Below are positions 9,001 to 16,294 of a DNA stretch of 64,000 nt, in pieces (the stretch's first letter is position 1; every line of letters starts with the position of its first letter). The notes under the pieces are model-generated. The model worked only from the letters and a program-made list of their open reading frames with translations. It ran no database searches and had not been told where the DNA came from. Origin of the DNA: Chitinophaga pinensis (GTDB taxonomy: Bacteria; Bacteroidota; Bacteroidia; Chitinophagales; Chitinophagaceae); the NCBI GenBank assembly GCA_945876095.1, contig CAMCMP010000012.1, positions 1-64,000 of the forward strand. Direction: 5' to 3'. Position numbers and translations under genes: made by a program.

Positions 9001-11839
9001 TACAGCTATAACGAATATTACACATTTAACAACAGGAGCAACCGGTATTTCTGGTAGTGGAATAACCGGTACCAATGGCCTACCTGCTGGGGTAAGTACT
9101 TCTTGGACTTCCAATACTATCACCATCAGTGGAACGCCCAGTTCAAGCGGAATATTTAATTACAGCATACCATTAACAGGTGGTTGCGGAGTCATAACAG
9201 CTACAGGTACCATTTCAGTTACGGCAAATAATACGGTGACTAGAACCTCTGCTGCTGGAACAGTTGCGCAAACGGTTTGTATTAATACTGCAATGACTCC
9301 GATAACTTATTCAACCATCGGTGCAACAGGAGCTACTGTTAGCAATTTACCAACTGGAGTTACAGGTAATTGGGCGAATAATTTGATTACCATTAGTGGC
9401 ATACCTTCAGTTGCAGGATCTGCCCTTACTTATACCATAACATTAACAGGGGGCTGCGGTTTAATTACAACTACTGGAACCATCACGGTGTCTGCAAATA
9501 ATACAGCAACTAGATCATCAGCTTTAGCAACAGAAACACAGACGGTTTGTATCAATACGGCAATCTCTAATATTACCTATGCTACTACTGTAGCTACTGG
9601 TGCTAACGTCACCAACCTGCCTTCAGGGCTTACTAGTTCATGGGCAAATAATATTTTGATAATCAGTGGAACACCCACTGTTGCTGGTTCTGCCAAAACA
9701 TACACTGTAAATTTAACTGGCGGTTGTGGAGTATTTACAACTACTGGAACCGTCGCAGTTACATCAAACAATACAGTGACTCGAACATCTGCTGCTAGTA
9801 CTATTGCGCAGACTGTTTGTATCAATTCAGCCATCACATCGATTACTTATTCAACAACTGGAGCAACAGGAGCTAGTTTCACAGGTTTGCCTACTGGGGT
9901 AACTGGAGTATGGTCTAACAATGTAATTACTATCAGTGGAACTCCATCAATTTCTGTTGCTGCACAAACTTATACTGTTACTTTAACAGGGGGATGTGGA
10001 GTAATTACAACTACTGGAACTATTACTGTGTTGGCAAATAATACGCTAACTAGAACATCCGCAGTTGCAACTGATGCCCAATCAGTTTGCGCTAACACTG
10101 CAATGACTCCTATTATTTATGCTACTACTATTGCTACAGGCGCTACTGTTACCAACCTGCCATCAGGTATAACAAGTTCATGGTCAAACAATGTATTAAC
10201 GATAAGTGGAACACCTACTGTTGTTGGATCTGCGCTCACCTACACCATTACATTAACTGGAGGTTGTAGTGTAGTTACAACTACAGGAACCATTGCCGTT
10301 AAGCCGAAAAATACCATTGCCTTGAGTTCTTTAGTAGGAACAGATAATCAACTAAAATGTATTAATACTGCCATTGATAATATAACCTATAATACCACTG
10401 GTGCAACAGGTGCAAATTTCACTGGCCTGCCTGTTGGCGTTTCAGGAGTATGGTCAAACGATGCAATTGTATTGAGCGGTTCACCATCCATATCAGGTTC
10501 TTTTAATTATAAAATTTCTTTGATAGGGGGTTGTGCTATAGCTGATAAATCGGGCGATATAAATGTAACTCCAGAAAATACGATAACGCTTTCTTCTGCC
10601 GCAACTACCGATAGCCAATCTATCTGTATCGGCAAGAATATTACTGCCATCGAATATACCACAGTAGGCGCAACAGGATTTACGATTACAGGATTACCAA
10701 CCGGAGTGCAAGCAGTCTTTCAATCTAATAAAATTAAAATTACAGGCACCCCCTCTGTTACTGGAGTATTTAATTATACTATTTCTTTAGTGGGTGGTTG
10801 TGGACTGGTTAATAAAAATGGAACAGTAATTATTAATAGTCTTCCAACAGGAACTATTGCTGCTTCTAATAATGGAGTGATATGTGAAGGTTCTAATGTT
10901 ATACTTACTGCTACAGGTGGAAACACTTATGAATGGAATTTAAATAATAATCCAATTGCGGGTGCAGTGGCTGCTAATTATTCTGCTACTGTTGCTGGCT
11001 TGTATTCAGTAAAATTAATTAGTGATAAAGGATGTATAAATTTCGTACAACAAACTGCTACTTTAGTTCTTAACAATGCACCTGTTGTAGGATATAGCTT
11101 TGATAAATATTGTATCAACACGCCTATTGTTTTTACCAACTCTTCTACCACTAATTTGTCTGGCCCAGTTACTATGCTTTGGGATTTTGGAGATAATGGA
11201 ATCTCTTCTTCCACTTCTCCAACTCATAGTTTTTTGCTTGAAAAAACTTATGCAGTTAAATTAACTATTACACCTACTAATTGTCCATTGATTGCTAAAT
11301 CTCTATCAAAAAATATTAAAATTGAAGTACCCCCTTTAGCTATAAGATATCCAAACGTTTTTGCTTTAAAAAATACCAATACCAAACTTACTGCTAGGTC
11401 GATTGGAAAAACATATTCTTGGAGTCCTAGCATTGGCCTTAGTAATACATCAACTATATCACCCAATTTTAATTTTAGTGCTGCCACTAATTATGTAATT
11501 AAAATCACCAATGATGCAGGTTGTATTTTTAATGATTCATTGAATGTATTGATCTTTGACAAAGCAGATTTTTTTGTACCCAATGCATTTTCTCCCAATA
11601 ATGATGGTCGTAATGATAAGTTATTAATTGCAGCGCCTGGTATTGAAACCTTTCAATATTTCAGGATATTTAATCGATGGGGAAATCTAGTTTTTGAAAC
11701 TAGTAATTCAAGTGTTTTTTGGGATGGAACTTTTAAAGGAATGGCTCAGCCTGCTGAAGTATATTCATGGTTTGCAGAAGGTATTTCTAAGTCGGGTAAT
11801 AAAATTCAGCGAAATGGGCAAACCCTAATATTACGTTAA
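3059..11839 (+). CDS. Giant T9SS-exported surface protein with RCC1-like head and tandem repeats
   Basis: The 2926-residue product has a signal peptide ending near QSQA-QC (residue 35). Residues ~41-471 hold RCC1-like beta-propeller repeats (DGKIALWGENMG, NGNVYTWGNSTYLGDG, DGKLYTWGEDDGG). A PKD/Ig-like domain (~478-564) precedes 15 tandem ~94-residue units (~567-1966), each with two cysteines. Seven ~90-residue units of a second type follow (~1967-2594), then Ig-like, PKD (LWDFGDNG) and one further domain. Residues ~2838-2926 are a type B T9SS sorting domain (VPNAFSPNNDGRND, FNRWGNLVFET, WDG). It should be secreted by the type IX system and held at the surface, probably acting in adhesion. 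That function is inferred; no binding partner is visible. The stop overlaps the start of the PorP/SprF gene. Confidence 0.9.
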   Translation: MSRKPLKTICKRYFQRLLFAIIYFLFFLPQQSQAQCNSIYDRIVSGYHSTLAVKTDGKIALWGENMGYGFVNQLTPWELSPLDPATAIMGTVGGGSDGGYDQVIVLTSVGLYALGYNTGAFGSVLPTNLTPSTNFEKITQPSGGNSYGLPDGILPDDVASIFATYKTLLIVTKNGSTFPRNGSVWIITQTSQAVEANGGVATSDVTSSSWKRVMINSGTALTNITAARGQISPIPSSSQYYSAFMALAANGNVYTWGNSTYLGDGSDFTARSFATMMNLPPSETPKMIGVTGGTKNVINSSAAYAKNTYYLLCNSGSLYTLGDNSKRQCGDFSTDERKSWGNVKSSISTNFTNINFISVQEHTSGIPCASAITSDGKLYTWGEDDGGMLARGTTSAISYDPGVALGSGGSTALFSEMGGHTLIYLKMGSERFCYVGHKSRGTMGDSYDWPDKYLTSFDCDNGPIISICGSVSALVIPSDPGIITGPTPVCPAASGYIYSINPVANAATYVWSVPTGWIITAGQGTNSITVTAGSFGQNGNISVYARNNFGRSDAESTLAVTVSERPSPTFTTQAGVTICANTDVTYTTQSNQTNYLWTIPGILNTDYTITSGDLSSTSNSVTLKWLTTGSKIVAINYSNSNNCNASSATSSNASMVNARSTPTFTVQPGAAVCANTDVTYTTQSNQTNYLWTIPGILNTDYTITSGGTTSSNSVTLKWLTAGIKTVTINYSNSNNCNALIATSSTSTTVNASATPTFTTQPGSTACINADVTYTTESGQSNYLWTIPGIPNNNYSITSGGTSSSNTVTLKWLTTGVKTVTINYTNSNSCSAAVVTSSTATTVSARPTPTFTTQPGANNCASNAVTYATQPGQLNYIWTLPGTINTDYIIISGGIGTSDYTVTLKWLTAGSKTVTINYSNSSNCNASVATSSTPTVVNVKIPTFTVQPGATVCTNTNATYTTESAQSNYSWGVPGTLNTDYTITSGGISSSSNTVTLKWLTAGSKTVTINYSNSNNCNLTVATSSIPTTVSARPVPSFSIQPGATACVSGNITYTTESGQSNYLWTVPGVLNTDYSIVTGDLGTTSNSVTLKWLTAGVKTVTINYTNSNNCNALVPTSSTATTVIAKPTPTFTIQPGANACVNANVTYTTESGQNSYLWTLPGIENTDYTIISGGIGSTNNTVTLKWLTAGVKTVTINYNNSNNCTAISATSSIATTVSARSTPTFTTQPGVATCSNSDVTYTTESSQSNYIWTFSGILNTDYSITSGGTTSSNTVTLKWLTAGVKTVTINYTNSNNCNAEVPTSSIPTTVTARPVPSFSTQPGATACVSSDVTYTSEIAQSNYLWTVPGVLNTDYSIVTGDLGTTSNSVTLKWLTTGIKTVTINYTNSNNCTAVLPTSSTSTSVITKPNPTFIIQPGANACVNASVTYTTESGQNNYVWTLPGTINTDYTIISGGIGTTNNTVTLKWLTTGSKTVMINYDVNFCTAVSATSSTATTVSARSTPTFTTQPGSAICSNSDVTYSTESSQSNYIWTFSGTLNTDYSITSGGTTSSNIVTLKWLTAGVKTVTINYTNSNNCNAEVSTSSTATTVSARPLPTFTTQPGATACVGGDVSYATESGQANYLWILTGTLNTDYSITSGGVDNASNTVTLKWLTAGVKTVTINYTNSNNCNALVPTLSTATTVSGRPVPTFTIQPGATVCAYTNVTYTTEPGQTSYVWTGFGTLNTDYSITSGGVDNASNTVTLKWLTAGVKTIAINYSNSNNCSAVSATSSSATTVNAAPTPSFIAQPGAIACPNADITYTTEPGNTNYTWTIPGAQYIDYFISGGSTTSNTVTLKWLTTGTKTATINYTNSNSCIAASPTSSIPTVVNALPSPSFISEAGATACPGIDVTYSTQSNQSNYIWTIPGILNTDYTITSGGTTSSNTLTLKWLTTGSKTVTINYSNSNNCTAASATSSTATTVKSINTVGNASSTPTICINTAITNITHLTTGATGISGSGITGTNGLPAGVSTSWTSNTITISGTPSSSGIFNYSIPLTGGCGVITATGTISVTANNTVTRTSAAGTVAQTVCINTAMTPITYSTIGATGATVSNLPTGVTGNWANNLITISGIPSVAGSALTYTITLTGGCGLITTTGTITVSANNTATRSSALATETQTVCINTAISNITYATTVATGANVTNLPSGLTSSWANNILIISGTPTVAGSAKTYTVNLTGGCGVFTTTGTVAVTSNNTVTRTSAASTIAQTVCINSAITSITYSTTGATGASFTGLPTGVTGVWSNNVITISGTPSISVAAQTYTVTLTGGCGVITTTGTITVLANNTLTRTSAVATDAQSVCANTAMTPIIYATTIATGATVTNLPSGITSSWSNNVLTISGTPTVVGSALTYTITLTGGCSVVTTTGTIAVKPKNTIALSSLVGTDNQLKCINTAIDNITYNTTGATGANFTGLPVGVSGVWSNDAIVLSGSPSISGSFNYKISLIGGCAIADKSGDINVTPENTITLSSAATTDSQSICIGKNITAIEYTTVGATGFTITGLPTGVQAVFQSNKIKITGTPSVTGVFNYTISLVGGCGLVNKNGTVIINSLPTGTIAASNNGVICEGSNVILTATGGNTYEWNLNNNPIAGAVAANYSATVAGLYSVKLISDKGCINFVQQTATLVLNNAPVVGYSFDKYCINTPIVFTNSSTTNLSGPVTMLWDFGDNGISSSTSPTHSFLLEKTYAVKLTITPTNCPLIAKSLSKNIKIEVPPLAIRYPNVFALKNTNTKLTARSIGKTYSWSPSIGLSNTSTISPNFNFSAATNYVIKITNDAGCIFNDSLNVLIFDKADFFVPNAFSPNNDGRNDKLLIAAPGIETFQYFRIFNRWGNLVFETSNSSVFWDGTFKGMAQPAEVYSWFAEGISKSGNKIQRNGQTLILR
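3335..3343 (+). repeat. G9 homopolymer inside the giant surface-protein gene
   Basis: Nine consecutive G residues encode part of a TVGGGSDGG segment about 92 codons from the start of the 2926-residue protein. In such an AT-rich genome a G9 run is exceptional; I saw no other comparable run in the window. Tracts of this kind in surface-protein genes are classical sites of slipped-strand length change, which would switch the protein off after about 95 residues. Switching is an inference here; the frame is open in this sequence. Confidence 0.85.
4757..8956 (+). repeat. 15 tandem ~281-bp coding repeats (type I units)
   Basis: Fifteen units begin with a variant of PTFTTQPGATAC, pass through NYLWTIPG, LNTDYTITSGG and TVTLKWLTAGVKTVTINY, and end in SNNCNA. 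Unit length is about 93-94 codons. DNA identity is very high between some units. Units 1 and 2 share a long identical stretch, and units 6/7/8 match units 9/10/11 in order with an offset of about 843 bp, showing a three-unit block duplication. Each unit contributes two cysteines, probably disulfide-bonded after export. Confidence 0.9.
8957..10840 (+). repeat. 7 tandem ~269-bp coding repeats (type II units)
   Basis: Seven units follow the pattern NTVTRTSA, VCINTA, ITYSTTGATGA, LPTGVTGVWSNN, ITISGTPS, YTITLTGGCG, TTTGTITV. They run at about 90 codons each and carry two conserved cysteines. The last two units are the most diverged. Their sequence differs from the preceding type I units, so the gene carries two independently amplified domain families. 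The pattern resembles Ig-like or cadherin-like domains found in large secreted Bacteroidota proteins. Confidence 0.88.
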
Positions 11840-12846
11840 TGAACATAAGAATTATATTGATTGGTTTATTTTGTTTTATGGCGGGGGTAACCAATGCCCA
11901 GGACCCTCATTTTTCACAATTTTTTTTAGCGCCTCAATTTATTAATCCTTCTTTAACGAGCACCAGTTTAAAGGGGAAATGGAAAGTCGCAAGTAATTAC
12001 CGTCAGCAAAGAAACAATTCCCAAATCACTTATAGAACCTTTACGGTAGGCGGAGAAGCTATGTTAATGGATAAAAATTCTATTACTGGGCCAGTATTTG
12101 GAAGTTTGTATTTAATGAGTGATCGATCGATGAGTGGCGCTTTGGTAAGTAATTATATTTCAAATGGTTTTTCATACTTGGCTGATCTAGATGAAAATAA
12201 TCGCATCGGTTTGGGTTTCGGTTTATTGTATGGTCAAAGAAAAGTTGATTATAGTATTTTGAATTTTGGAGAACAGCTAACCAATGGTGGATTTGATGCA
12301 AGTTTACCTACAGGAGAAGTAGCGTTGGGACAGATGAAACCTTTCTTAACTCTCTCAACCGGTTTAGTATATAATTATCATACGGATGATTTTGATTTTG
12401 ATGCTGGAGTAAGTGTACATAATTTAAATTCTCCCCAACAAACTTTTTTTAATGATCCCAATCAACGGCTTATTAAAAAGTATGTAGTAAATATGAATAT
12501 GTCTTATGTTATTTCAGATTTGCTTTTGGTAAATATGAATTCAATCTTTCAGCAACAATCAAAGTCGAGCCTTATCACTGCCGGAGGTTCTTTAGGAATA
12601 GATATTTCTGGAGATTTTAGTAGAGAAAAAATTCTTTTTGCTGGAGCTTGGTATCGATATCAGGATGTGGTATATCCTTATATTGGTATGAAATACAATA
12701 ATGTAAATGTTGGTCTTACCTATGATGTACCTGCTTATACAAAAAATATGGGAGCCTTGTCGATGTACAGTACTGAGTTGTCTGTAATCATTCACTTGCC
12801 CGCACAGAACGGATTAGGTCCTGTTCCTTGTCCATGGAAGCCCTAA
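11839..12846 (+). CDS. PorP/SprF family type IX secretion-associated outer-membrane protein
   Basis: The 335-residue protein carries a signal peptide (cleavage after GVTNA) followed directly by the family signature QDPHFSQFFLAPQFINPSLT. The remainder is a beta-barrel-like pattern of alternating strands ending in a short tail. PorP/SprF proteins partner with type B T9SS substrates and help place or anchor them at the outer membrane. Typical length is 300-350, so this is intact. Its ATG shares one base with the stop codon of the giant repeat gene (TAATG at 11837-11841), indicating translational coupling and one functional pair. This copy is probably a dedicated partner, not the core gliding SprF. 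Confidence 0.9.
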   Translation: MNIRIILIGLFCFMAGVTNAQDPHFSQFFLAPQFINPSLTSTSLKGKWKVASNYRQQRNNSQITYRTFTVGGEAMLMDKNSITGPVFGSLYLMSDRSMSGALVSNYISNGFSYLADLDENNRIGLGFGLLYGQRKVDYSILNFGEQLTNGGFDASLPTGEVALGQMKPFLTLSTGLVYNYHTDDFDFDAGVSVHNLNSPQQTFFNDPNQRLIKKYVVNMNMSYVISDLLLVNMNSIFQQQSKSSLITAGGSLGIDISGDFSREKILFAGAWYRYQDVVYPYIGMKYNNVNVGLTYDVPAYTKNMGALSMYSTELSVIIHLPAQNGLGPVPCPWKP

Positions 12847-12940
12847 CCATTTTTTTATATTTGAGTAAAAAAAGTCTTGAAAGCTTTATGTTGATATGAT
12901 TTATATCAATATAAATTATTTTTCCTTTTAAAACTTAGTC

Positions 12941-13499
12941 TAATTATTCGACCCTCCAAAAGTCGTAAGCGCCAATGCTGGAGAGGTTTTAATCAAAATG
13001 AATCGATGTAGAACTAACAGATAATCTATCAATGATGAATATACTTTTCGTATTACTGTTTAGTGAAATAAAGTTAACTATATCTGTGATTTCCTCTGAA
13101 ATAGAGTCCTTTTACTTTTTTGCCTTGATGCAAAAAAGTAACAAAAAAAATCAAGCCTGCGAATAAAAAGGCTGAAATATTAATTATCAGCCTAAAATCA
13201 AGGAACTCGCCGGTAGAGTAATTTAATTTATAAGGGGTGCTGGCTCAAACAGCCTTGATTTTTTAACGTCTGATAATTAATATTTCTAGCACTTTTTATT
13301 CAAGGGCATCGCGTAATAAGCATTTACTACTTTTTGAACGTCGACTGCCTTCTAGACTTAATTTGATCACAGCGTTACTTTAAAGGACGTGATTTTTTAA
13401 CGTCTGATATTTAATATTTCTAGAAATTTTTATTCAAGGGCGTCCTTAAAATTAGTATGTCAAATTGCCTAATCCTACTTATTAAAAGTCAACTATTTA
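12941..13499 (-). repeat. Interspersed inverted-repeat element, copy A (MITE-like)
   Basis: This ~559-bp non-coding element fills the gap between the PorP gene and the aldo/keto reductase. Its left end, TAATTATTCGACCC then TCCAAAAGT (12941-12963), matches the terminal repeat of copies B and C. The degenerate right end (13477-13499) overlaps the reductase stop codon. Bases 13099-13356, read on the minus strand, are nearly identical to 35890-36148 in copy C. Internally it holds a TTACTTTTTTGC hairpin near 13113-13142 and two partly duplicated hairpin arms (13257-13312 and 13389-13440). No credible protein is encoded. It is listed as minus because it is inverted relative to copies B and C. Confidence 0.8.
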
Positions 13500-14495
13500 T
13501 TTCCCTAAAATAGAGTTTATTTTTTCAAGCTCTTCACTTGAGAAAGTTAAATTATCAAGACACTTTAATGAGTCTGCAATTTGATTGGCTTTACTAACAC
13601 CTAATACGATAGATGTAATTCGATCGTCTTTTAAAACCCATGACAATGCCATCTGAGCTAAGTTCTGACCTCTATTAATTGCTATTTCATTTAGCTTTAA
13701 CACCTTCGCAATTTTTTCATCTGTTATCGCATCGCTTTCAATGGCACCATTACCTCTTTTGTTGGCAGCTCTTGAATCAGCTGGAATTCCTTTTAAATAT
13801 TTATTGGTTAACAGACCTTGTTCAAGAGAAGAGAAGGTTATACATCCAATTCCTTTATCATCCAATACATCCAATAATCCATCTTCAATCCAACGATCAA
13901 ACATTGAATATCTTGGTTGATGAATTAAACATTTGGTTCCAAGATTATTTAGAATTGAATTAGCTATTTCTGTTTCTTTAGCATTATAACTTGAAATGCC
14001 CACATATAATGCTTTCCCTTGACGAATGATTAAATCCAATGCCGCCATTGTTTCTTCAATCGGTGTTTGTGGATCTGGTCGGTGGTGATAATAAATATCC
14101 ACATAGTCTAATCCCATTCTTTGTAAGCTTTGGTCTAAACTAGCCACTAGATATTTTTTTGATCCCCAGTTCCCATAAGGGCCATCCCACATGCCCCAGC
14201 CAGCTTTGGTAGAAATTACCAACTCATCACGATATTTTTTAAAATCATCTTTATAAATTTTTCCAAAGGTTTCTTCAGCAGACCCTGCAGGCGGACCGTA
14301 ATTGTTAGCAAGATCAAAATGAGTAATACCTGCATCAAATGCAGTTTTTAAAATGGAGCGAGCATTTTCTAGGTCATCGATTGCTCCAAAATTGTGCCAT
14401 AGGCCCAATGATAAAGCCGGAAGCAGTAAGCCACTTTTTCCACATCTACGGTAAGGCATGTTTTTGTAACGGTCTGGGTTTGCTTGGTAAGTCAT
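13497..14495 (-). CDS. Aldo/keto reductase, YghZ/Gpr type
   Basis: The 332-residue protein is an NADPH-dependent aldo/keto reductase. The catalytic tetrad is visible as Asp61 and Tyr66 (FDLANNYG), Lys97 (ISTKAGWG) and His138 (YYHHRPD). The PPAGSAEETFG and GNWGSKKYL segments match the L-glyceraldehyde-3-phosphate reductase (YghZ) and Kv-beta-like AKR14 subgroup, which reduces small aldehydes such as methylglyoxal. Length is normal for the family. It starts 6 bp after the stop of the upstream GlcG/HbpS gene, so the two form an operon. Its stop codon lies inside the right end of repeat copy A. The exact substrate is not proven. Confidence 0.85.
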   Translation of the reverse strand: MTYQANPDRYKNMPYRRCGKSGLLLPALSLGLWHNFGAIDDLENARSILKTAFDAGITHFDLANNYGPPAGSAEETFGKIYKDDFKKYRDELVISTKAGWGMWDGPYGNWGSKKYLVASLDQSLQRMGLDYVDIYYHHRPDPQTPIEETMAALDLIIRQGKALYVGISSYNAKETEIANSILNNLGTKCLIHQPRYSMFDRWIEDGLLDVLDDKGIGCITFSSLEQGLLTNKYLKGIPADSRAANKRGNGAIESDAITDEKIAKVLKLNEIAINRGQNLAQMALSWVLKDDRITSIVLGVSKANQIADSLKCLDNLTFSSEELEKINSILGK

Positions 14496-14501
14496 TATTT
14501 T

Positions 14502-14951
14502 TTATTTGTTTATTACTAAATTAAGTGCCTTTTCCATGATTTCTAAATCGATTACTCCTCTAAATCCGCTAAATCCAACAGAAAGTATTTCTCCATTGGG
14601 TAATTTTAGCGGTTGTCCTCCTTCCCATCCAATCAAATCAGGACTCTCAATTCCATTGCTATTTTCTTCAATGATTTTATTGAAAACTAATTTCTCATAT
14701 TCACCTGTCTTAATTCCGGTTAGCCATACTTGACTAGCTTTTGTCCAGGCTACTTTGTAAGTTTCTCTTGATCTAACTTTATTTTTACCATACATTTTAC
14801 CAGTAACATTTCCATTTTCATTGATGATACAAACGGCAACATTTCCATTGGCAATTTTTTCATCGATTGGATTTTGCATATAAATTGGAATTAGATTTTC
14901 TAACTCAACCAATATTTTTTCGATGATTGAAATTGTATTTTCTTCGGACAT
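14502..14951 (-). CDS. GlcG/HbpS family protein (DUF336)
   Basis: The 149-residue protein resembles the GlcG/HbpS (DUF336) family in its central TYKVAWTKASQVWLTGIKTGEYE segment and C-terminal GWEGGQPLKLPNGEILSVGFSG glycine-rich turn. Related proteins bind haem or accompany small-molecule oxidation pathways, often with no known enzymatic role. No signal peptide is present, so it should be cytoplasmic. It is the first gene of a two-gene operon with the aldo/keto reductase, spaced by only 6 bp, suggesting a shared role in aldehyde or oxidant metabolism. No TAnnTTTG box was found in its immediate upstream region. Confidence 0.7.
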   Translation of the reverse strand: MSEENTISIIEKILVELENLIPIYMQNPIDEKIANGNVAVCIINENGNVTGKMYGKNKVRSRETYKVAWTKASQVWLTGIKTGEYEKLVFNKIIEENSNGIESPDLIGWEGGQPLKLPNGEILSVGFSGFRGVIDLEIMEKALNLVINK

Positions 14952-15356
14952 TTTATTTTATTTAAATCTAGAAATGATTCAGTTGGTTTATAGGCTTAGT
15001 CGCTTGGGTTAAATTTCGATAATATTAGTACAATTTTGTTGAACTTAGATAATAAATTTAAAGTAATTATTGGGGGAGTTTTTTACATGTAAATTTAAAA
15101 AATGTTTATTAATCATATGATTGCAATAATTCTAGATAAAGGGCAGTTGGTGGAGATGAAATGGAGGGGTTAACAATGAGAAAAAGCGATTTTATGAGGT
15201 CTTTTTTTAACAATTTCTAAAATTCATTAACTTAATTCTGAAGACTCAATTGTGTGTGACATCATAAAATTGGTTGATTGGTTTTAGTGCGTCACAGTCA
15301 ATAGGAGCTAGTTTGGAAGAATTTGTGGAAGATGTCAGGGCAATTTTAAGCTATTA
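14952..15356. other. Intergenic region with no recognised gene
   Basis: This 405-bp AT-rich stretch lies between the minus-strand GlcG/HbpS start and the end of the DUF2442 gene. I see no ORF with a credible start, no tRNA, no strong terminator, and no copy of the dispersed repeat. It must contain the promoter of the GlcG/HbpS-reductase operon. Confidence 0.6.
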
Positions 15357-15617
15357 CTACCTCTTTCTCCAATTAGCTTCTAAGCCAATAAAATCTTCTA
15401 AATGATATACAGCATCAGAATACGTAAACAAGATAGTTCTGTCATCTACAATAGTATGTTTTTTTCTTTTGTCAACGCTCAATTTTTGTAAATCTGGAAA
15501 ATACTTTAATGGAGAAATGATCATTCTGCCATCCTCCATTTTGAGTGTGATTTTTCCGGGTAAATCAAACAAAACTTTTTCGATGCACATTGTTTTATTT
15601 ATTAAAATTGAAGCCAT
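15357..15617 (-). CDS. DUF2442 domain protein
   Basis: This 86-residue protein shows the DUF2442 pattern: an N-terminal strand pair ending in ITLKMEDGRMIISPLKYFPDLQ, then a C-terminal helix and the aromatic-rich AVYHLEDFIGLEANW. DUF2442 proteins are small, usually under 100 residues, and are frequently encoded beside DUF4160 proteins in arrangements resembling toxin-antitoxin loci. Biochemical activity is not established. Its start is 2 bp after the stop of the DUF4160 gene, so the two are translated from one message. The pair stands alone with no other mobile genes nearby. Confidence 0.7.
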   Translation of the reverse strand: MASILINKTMCIEKVLFDLPGKITLKMEDGRMIISPLKYFPDLQKLSVDKRKKHTIVDDRTILFTYSDAVYHLEDFIGLEANWRKR

Positions 15618-15619
15618 GA

Positions 15620-15898
15620 TTATTTTATTTTAATAGTAGTAATTTTTTTTCCTGCTTTGACGTTGTTAAATGATTCAATTAATATCGTTTGATTTTCTTT
15701 AATCACTTTAAGCGCTTGTTTTAAATCTGTTTCTGAAAGACTCCCTTTATCAGCTACTTTCAATGTTTGTAACCATATTTTAGCTGAACGTTGTCTATTC
15801 CCTTTTTCTTTTGCAATATGTAAGTGAGGTGGCTCATTTATTGCATCAAATGCAAAGATAAAAAAAGTCAAAAATTTGTAAATGGCAATTTTAGGCAC
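15620..15898 (-). CDS. DUF4160 domain protein
   Basis: This 92-residue protein carries the DUF4160 hallmark: MPKI at the N-terminus, a hydrophobic strand, then NEPPHLHIAKEKG and the downstream SAKIWLQTLKV. The start is GTG; it directly follows an in-frame TGA, so no longer form is possible. A TAAATTTG box on the minus strand (15914-15921) lies about 15 bases upstream and could serve as the -7 element, though no clear -33 motif accompanies it. Its DUF2442 partner begins 2 bp downstream. The pair is often considered a putative toxin-antitoxin module, without proof of toxicity for either member. Confidence 0.7.
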   Translation of the reverse strand: MPKIAIYKFLTFFIFAFDAINEPPHLHIAKEKGNRQRSAKIWLQTLKVADKGSLSETDLKQALKVIKENQTILIESFNNVKAGKKITTIKIK

Positions 15899-16002
15899 TC
15901 AACAATGTTTAACCAAATTTAAACCTAATTGGAATAGTAAAATAAATATACTTGCTAGGTAGATGAAAATAAGTGCCCAAATTGTGCCTGTTTTATGCAA
16001 AT

Positions 16003-16038
16003 AAACAAAAACCGACCCATTGGGGTCGGTTTTTGTTT
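16003..16038. terminator. Bidirectional intrinsic terminator
   Basis: A perfect 16-bp stem (16003-16018 with 16023-16038) has a CCGACCC/GGGTCGG core, an ATTG loop, and A- and T-rich outer arms. It would end the tRNA-Glu transcript on the minus strand. It can also act on the plus strand. Confidence 0.85.
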
Positions 16039-16077
16039 ATTTTCTAAACTATTATTATTTTAGAAAATAGCATTTAG

Positions 16078-16149
16078 TAGCACGTACGGGAATCGAACCC
16101 GTGACTCCTCCGTGAAAGGGAGGCGTCTTAACCCCTTGACCAACGCGCC
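16078..16149 (-). tRNA. tRNA-Glu (anticodon TTC)
   Basis: On the minus strand a 72-nt cloverleaf is visible. The acceptor stem GGCGCGT pairs with ACGTGCT (first pair G-T), the anticodon arm is CCTCC-CTTTCAC-GGAGG with TTC as the anticodon, and the T arm is ACGGG-TTCGATT-CCCGT. The discriminator is A and the CCA end is not encoded. It is preceded by a textbook Bacteroidota promoter and followed by a strong terminator, so it is a single-gene transcript. Confidence 0.95.
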
Positions 16150-16164
16150 ATTATTTTCGGACCG

Positions 16165-16195
16165 CAAAGATAAGGGTGATGCCTTACTTCACAAA
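16165..16195 (-). promoter_or_regulatory. Promoter of tRNA-Glu (TTTG-N19-TATCTTTG)
   Basis: On the minus strand TTTG (16192-16195) is followed after exactly 19 bases by TATCTTTG (16165-16172), matching the Bacteroidota primary-sigma consensus TTTG-N19-TAnnTTTG perfectly. Transcription should start near 16160, about 11 bases before the tRNA. This site calibrates the promoter motif for the rest of the window. Confidence 0.85.
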
Positions 16196-16294
16196 ATTTT
16201 ACAGTATTTAAATTTATAGCAGGAACTAAAATATAGGATAGGAGGCTTTTGAAGCAGATTTTCCAATGATTCCCCTTTATTGACAACGCCCCTT

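Noticed and set aside
8887..9837. Minus-strand open frames inside the giant repeat gene
   Set aside because: They mirror the codon pattern of the plus-strand repeats, have no family resemblance, and lie wholly within a strongly supported coding sequence.
4757..10840. CRISPR-like regular repeats
   Set aside because: Units are 270-282 bp, in frame, diverge at synonymous and conservative positions, and have no short identical repeat with unique spacers.
13100..13490. Small ORFs in repeat copy A
   Set aside because: Short frames are interrupted in copies B and C and have no consistent start; the conservation follows the inverted-repeat structure, not codons.
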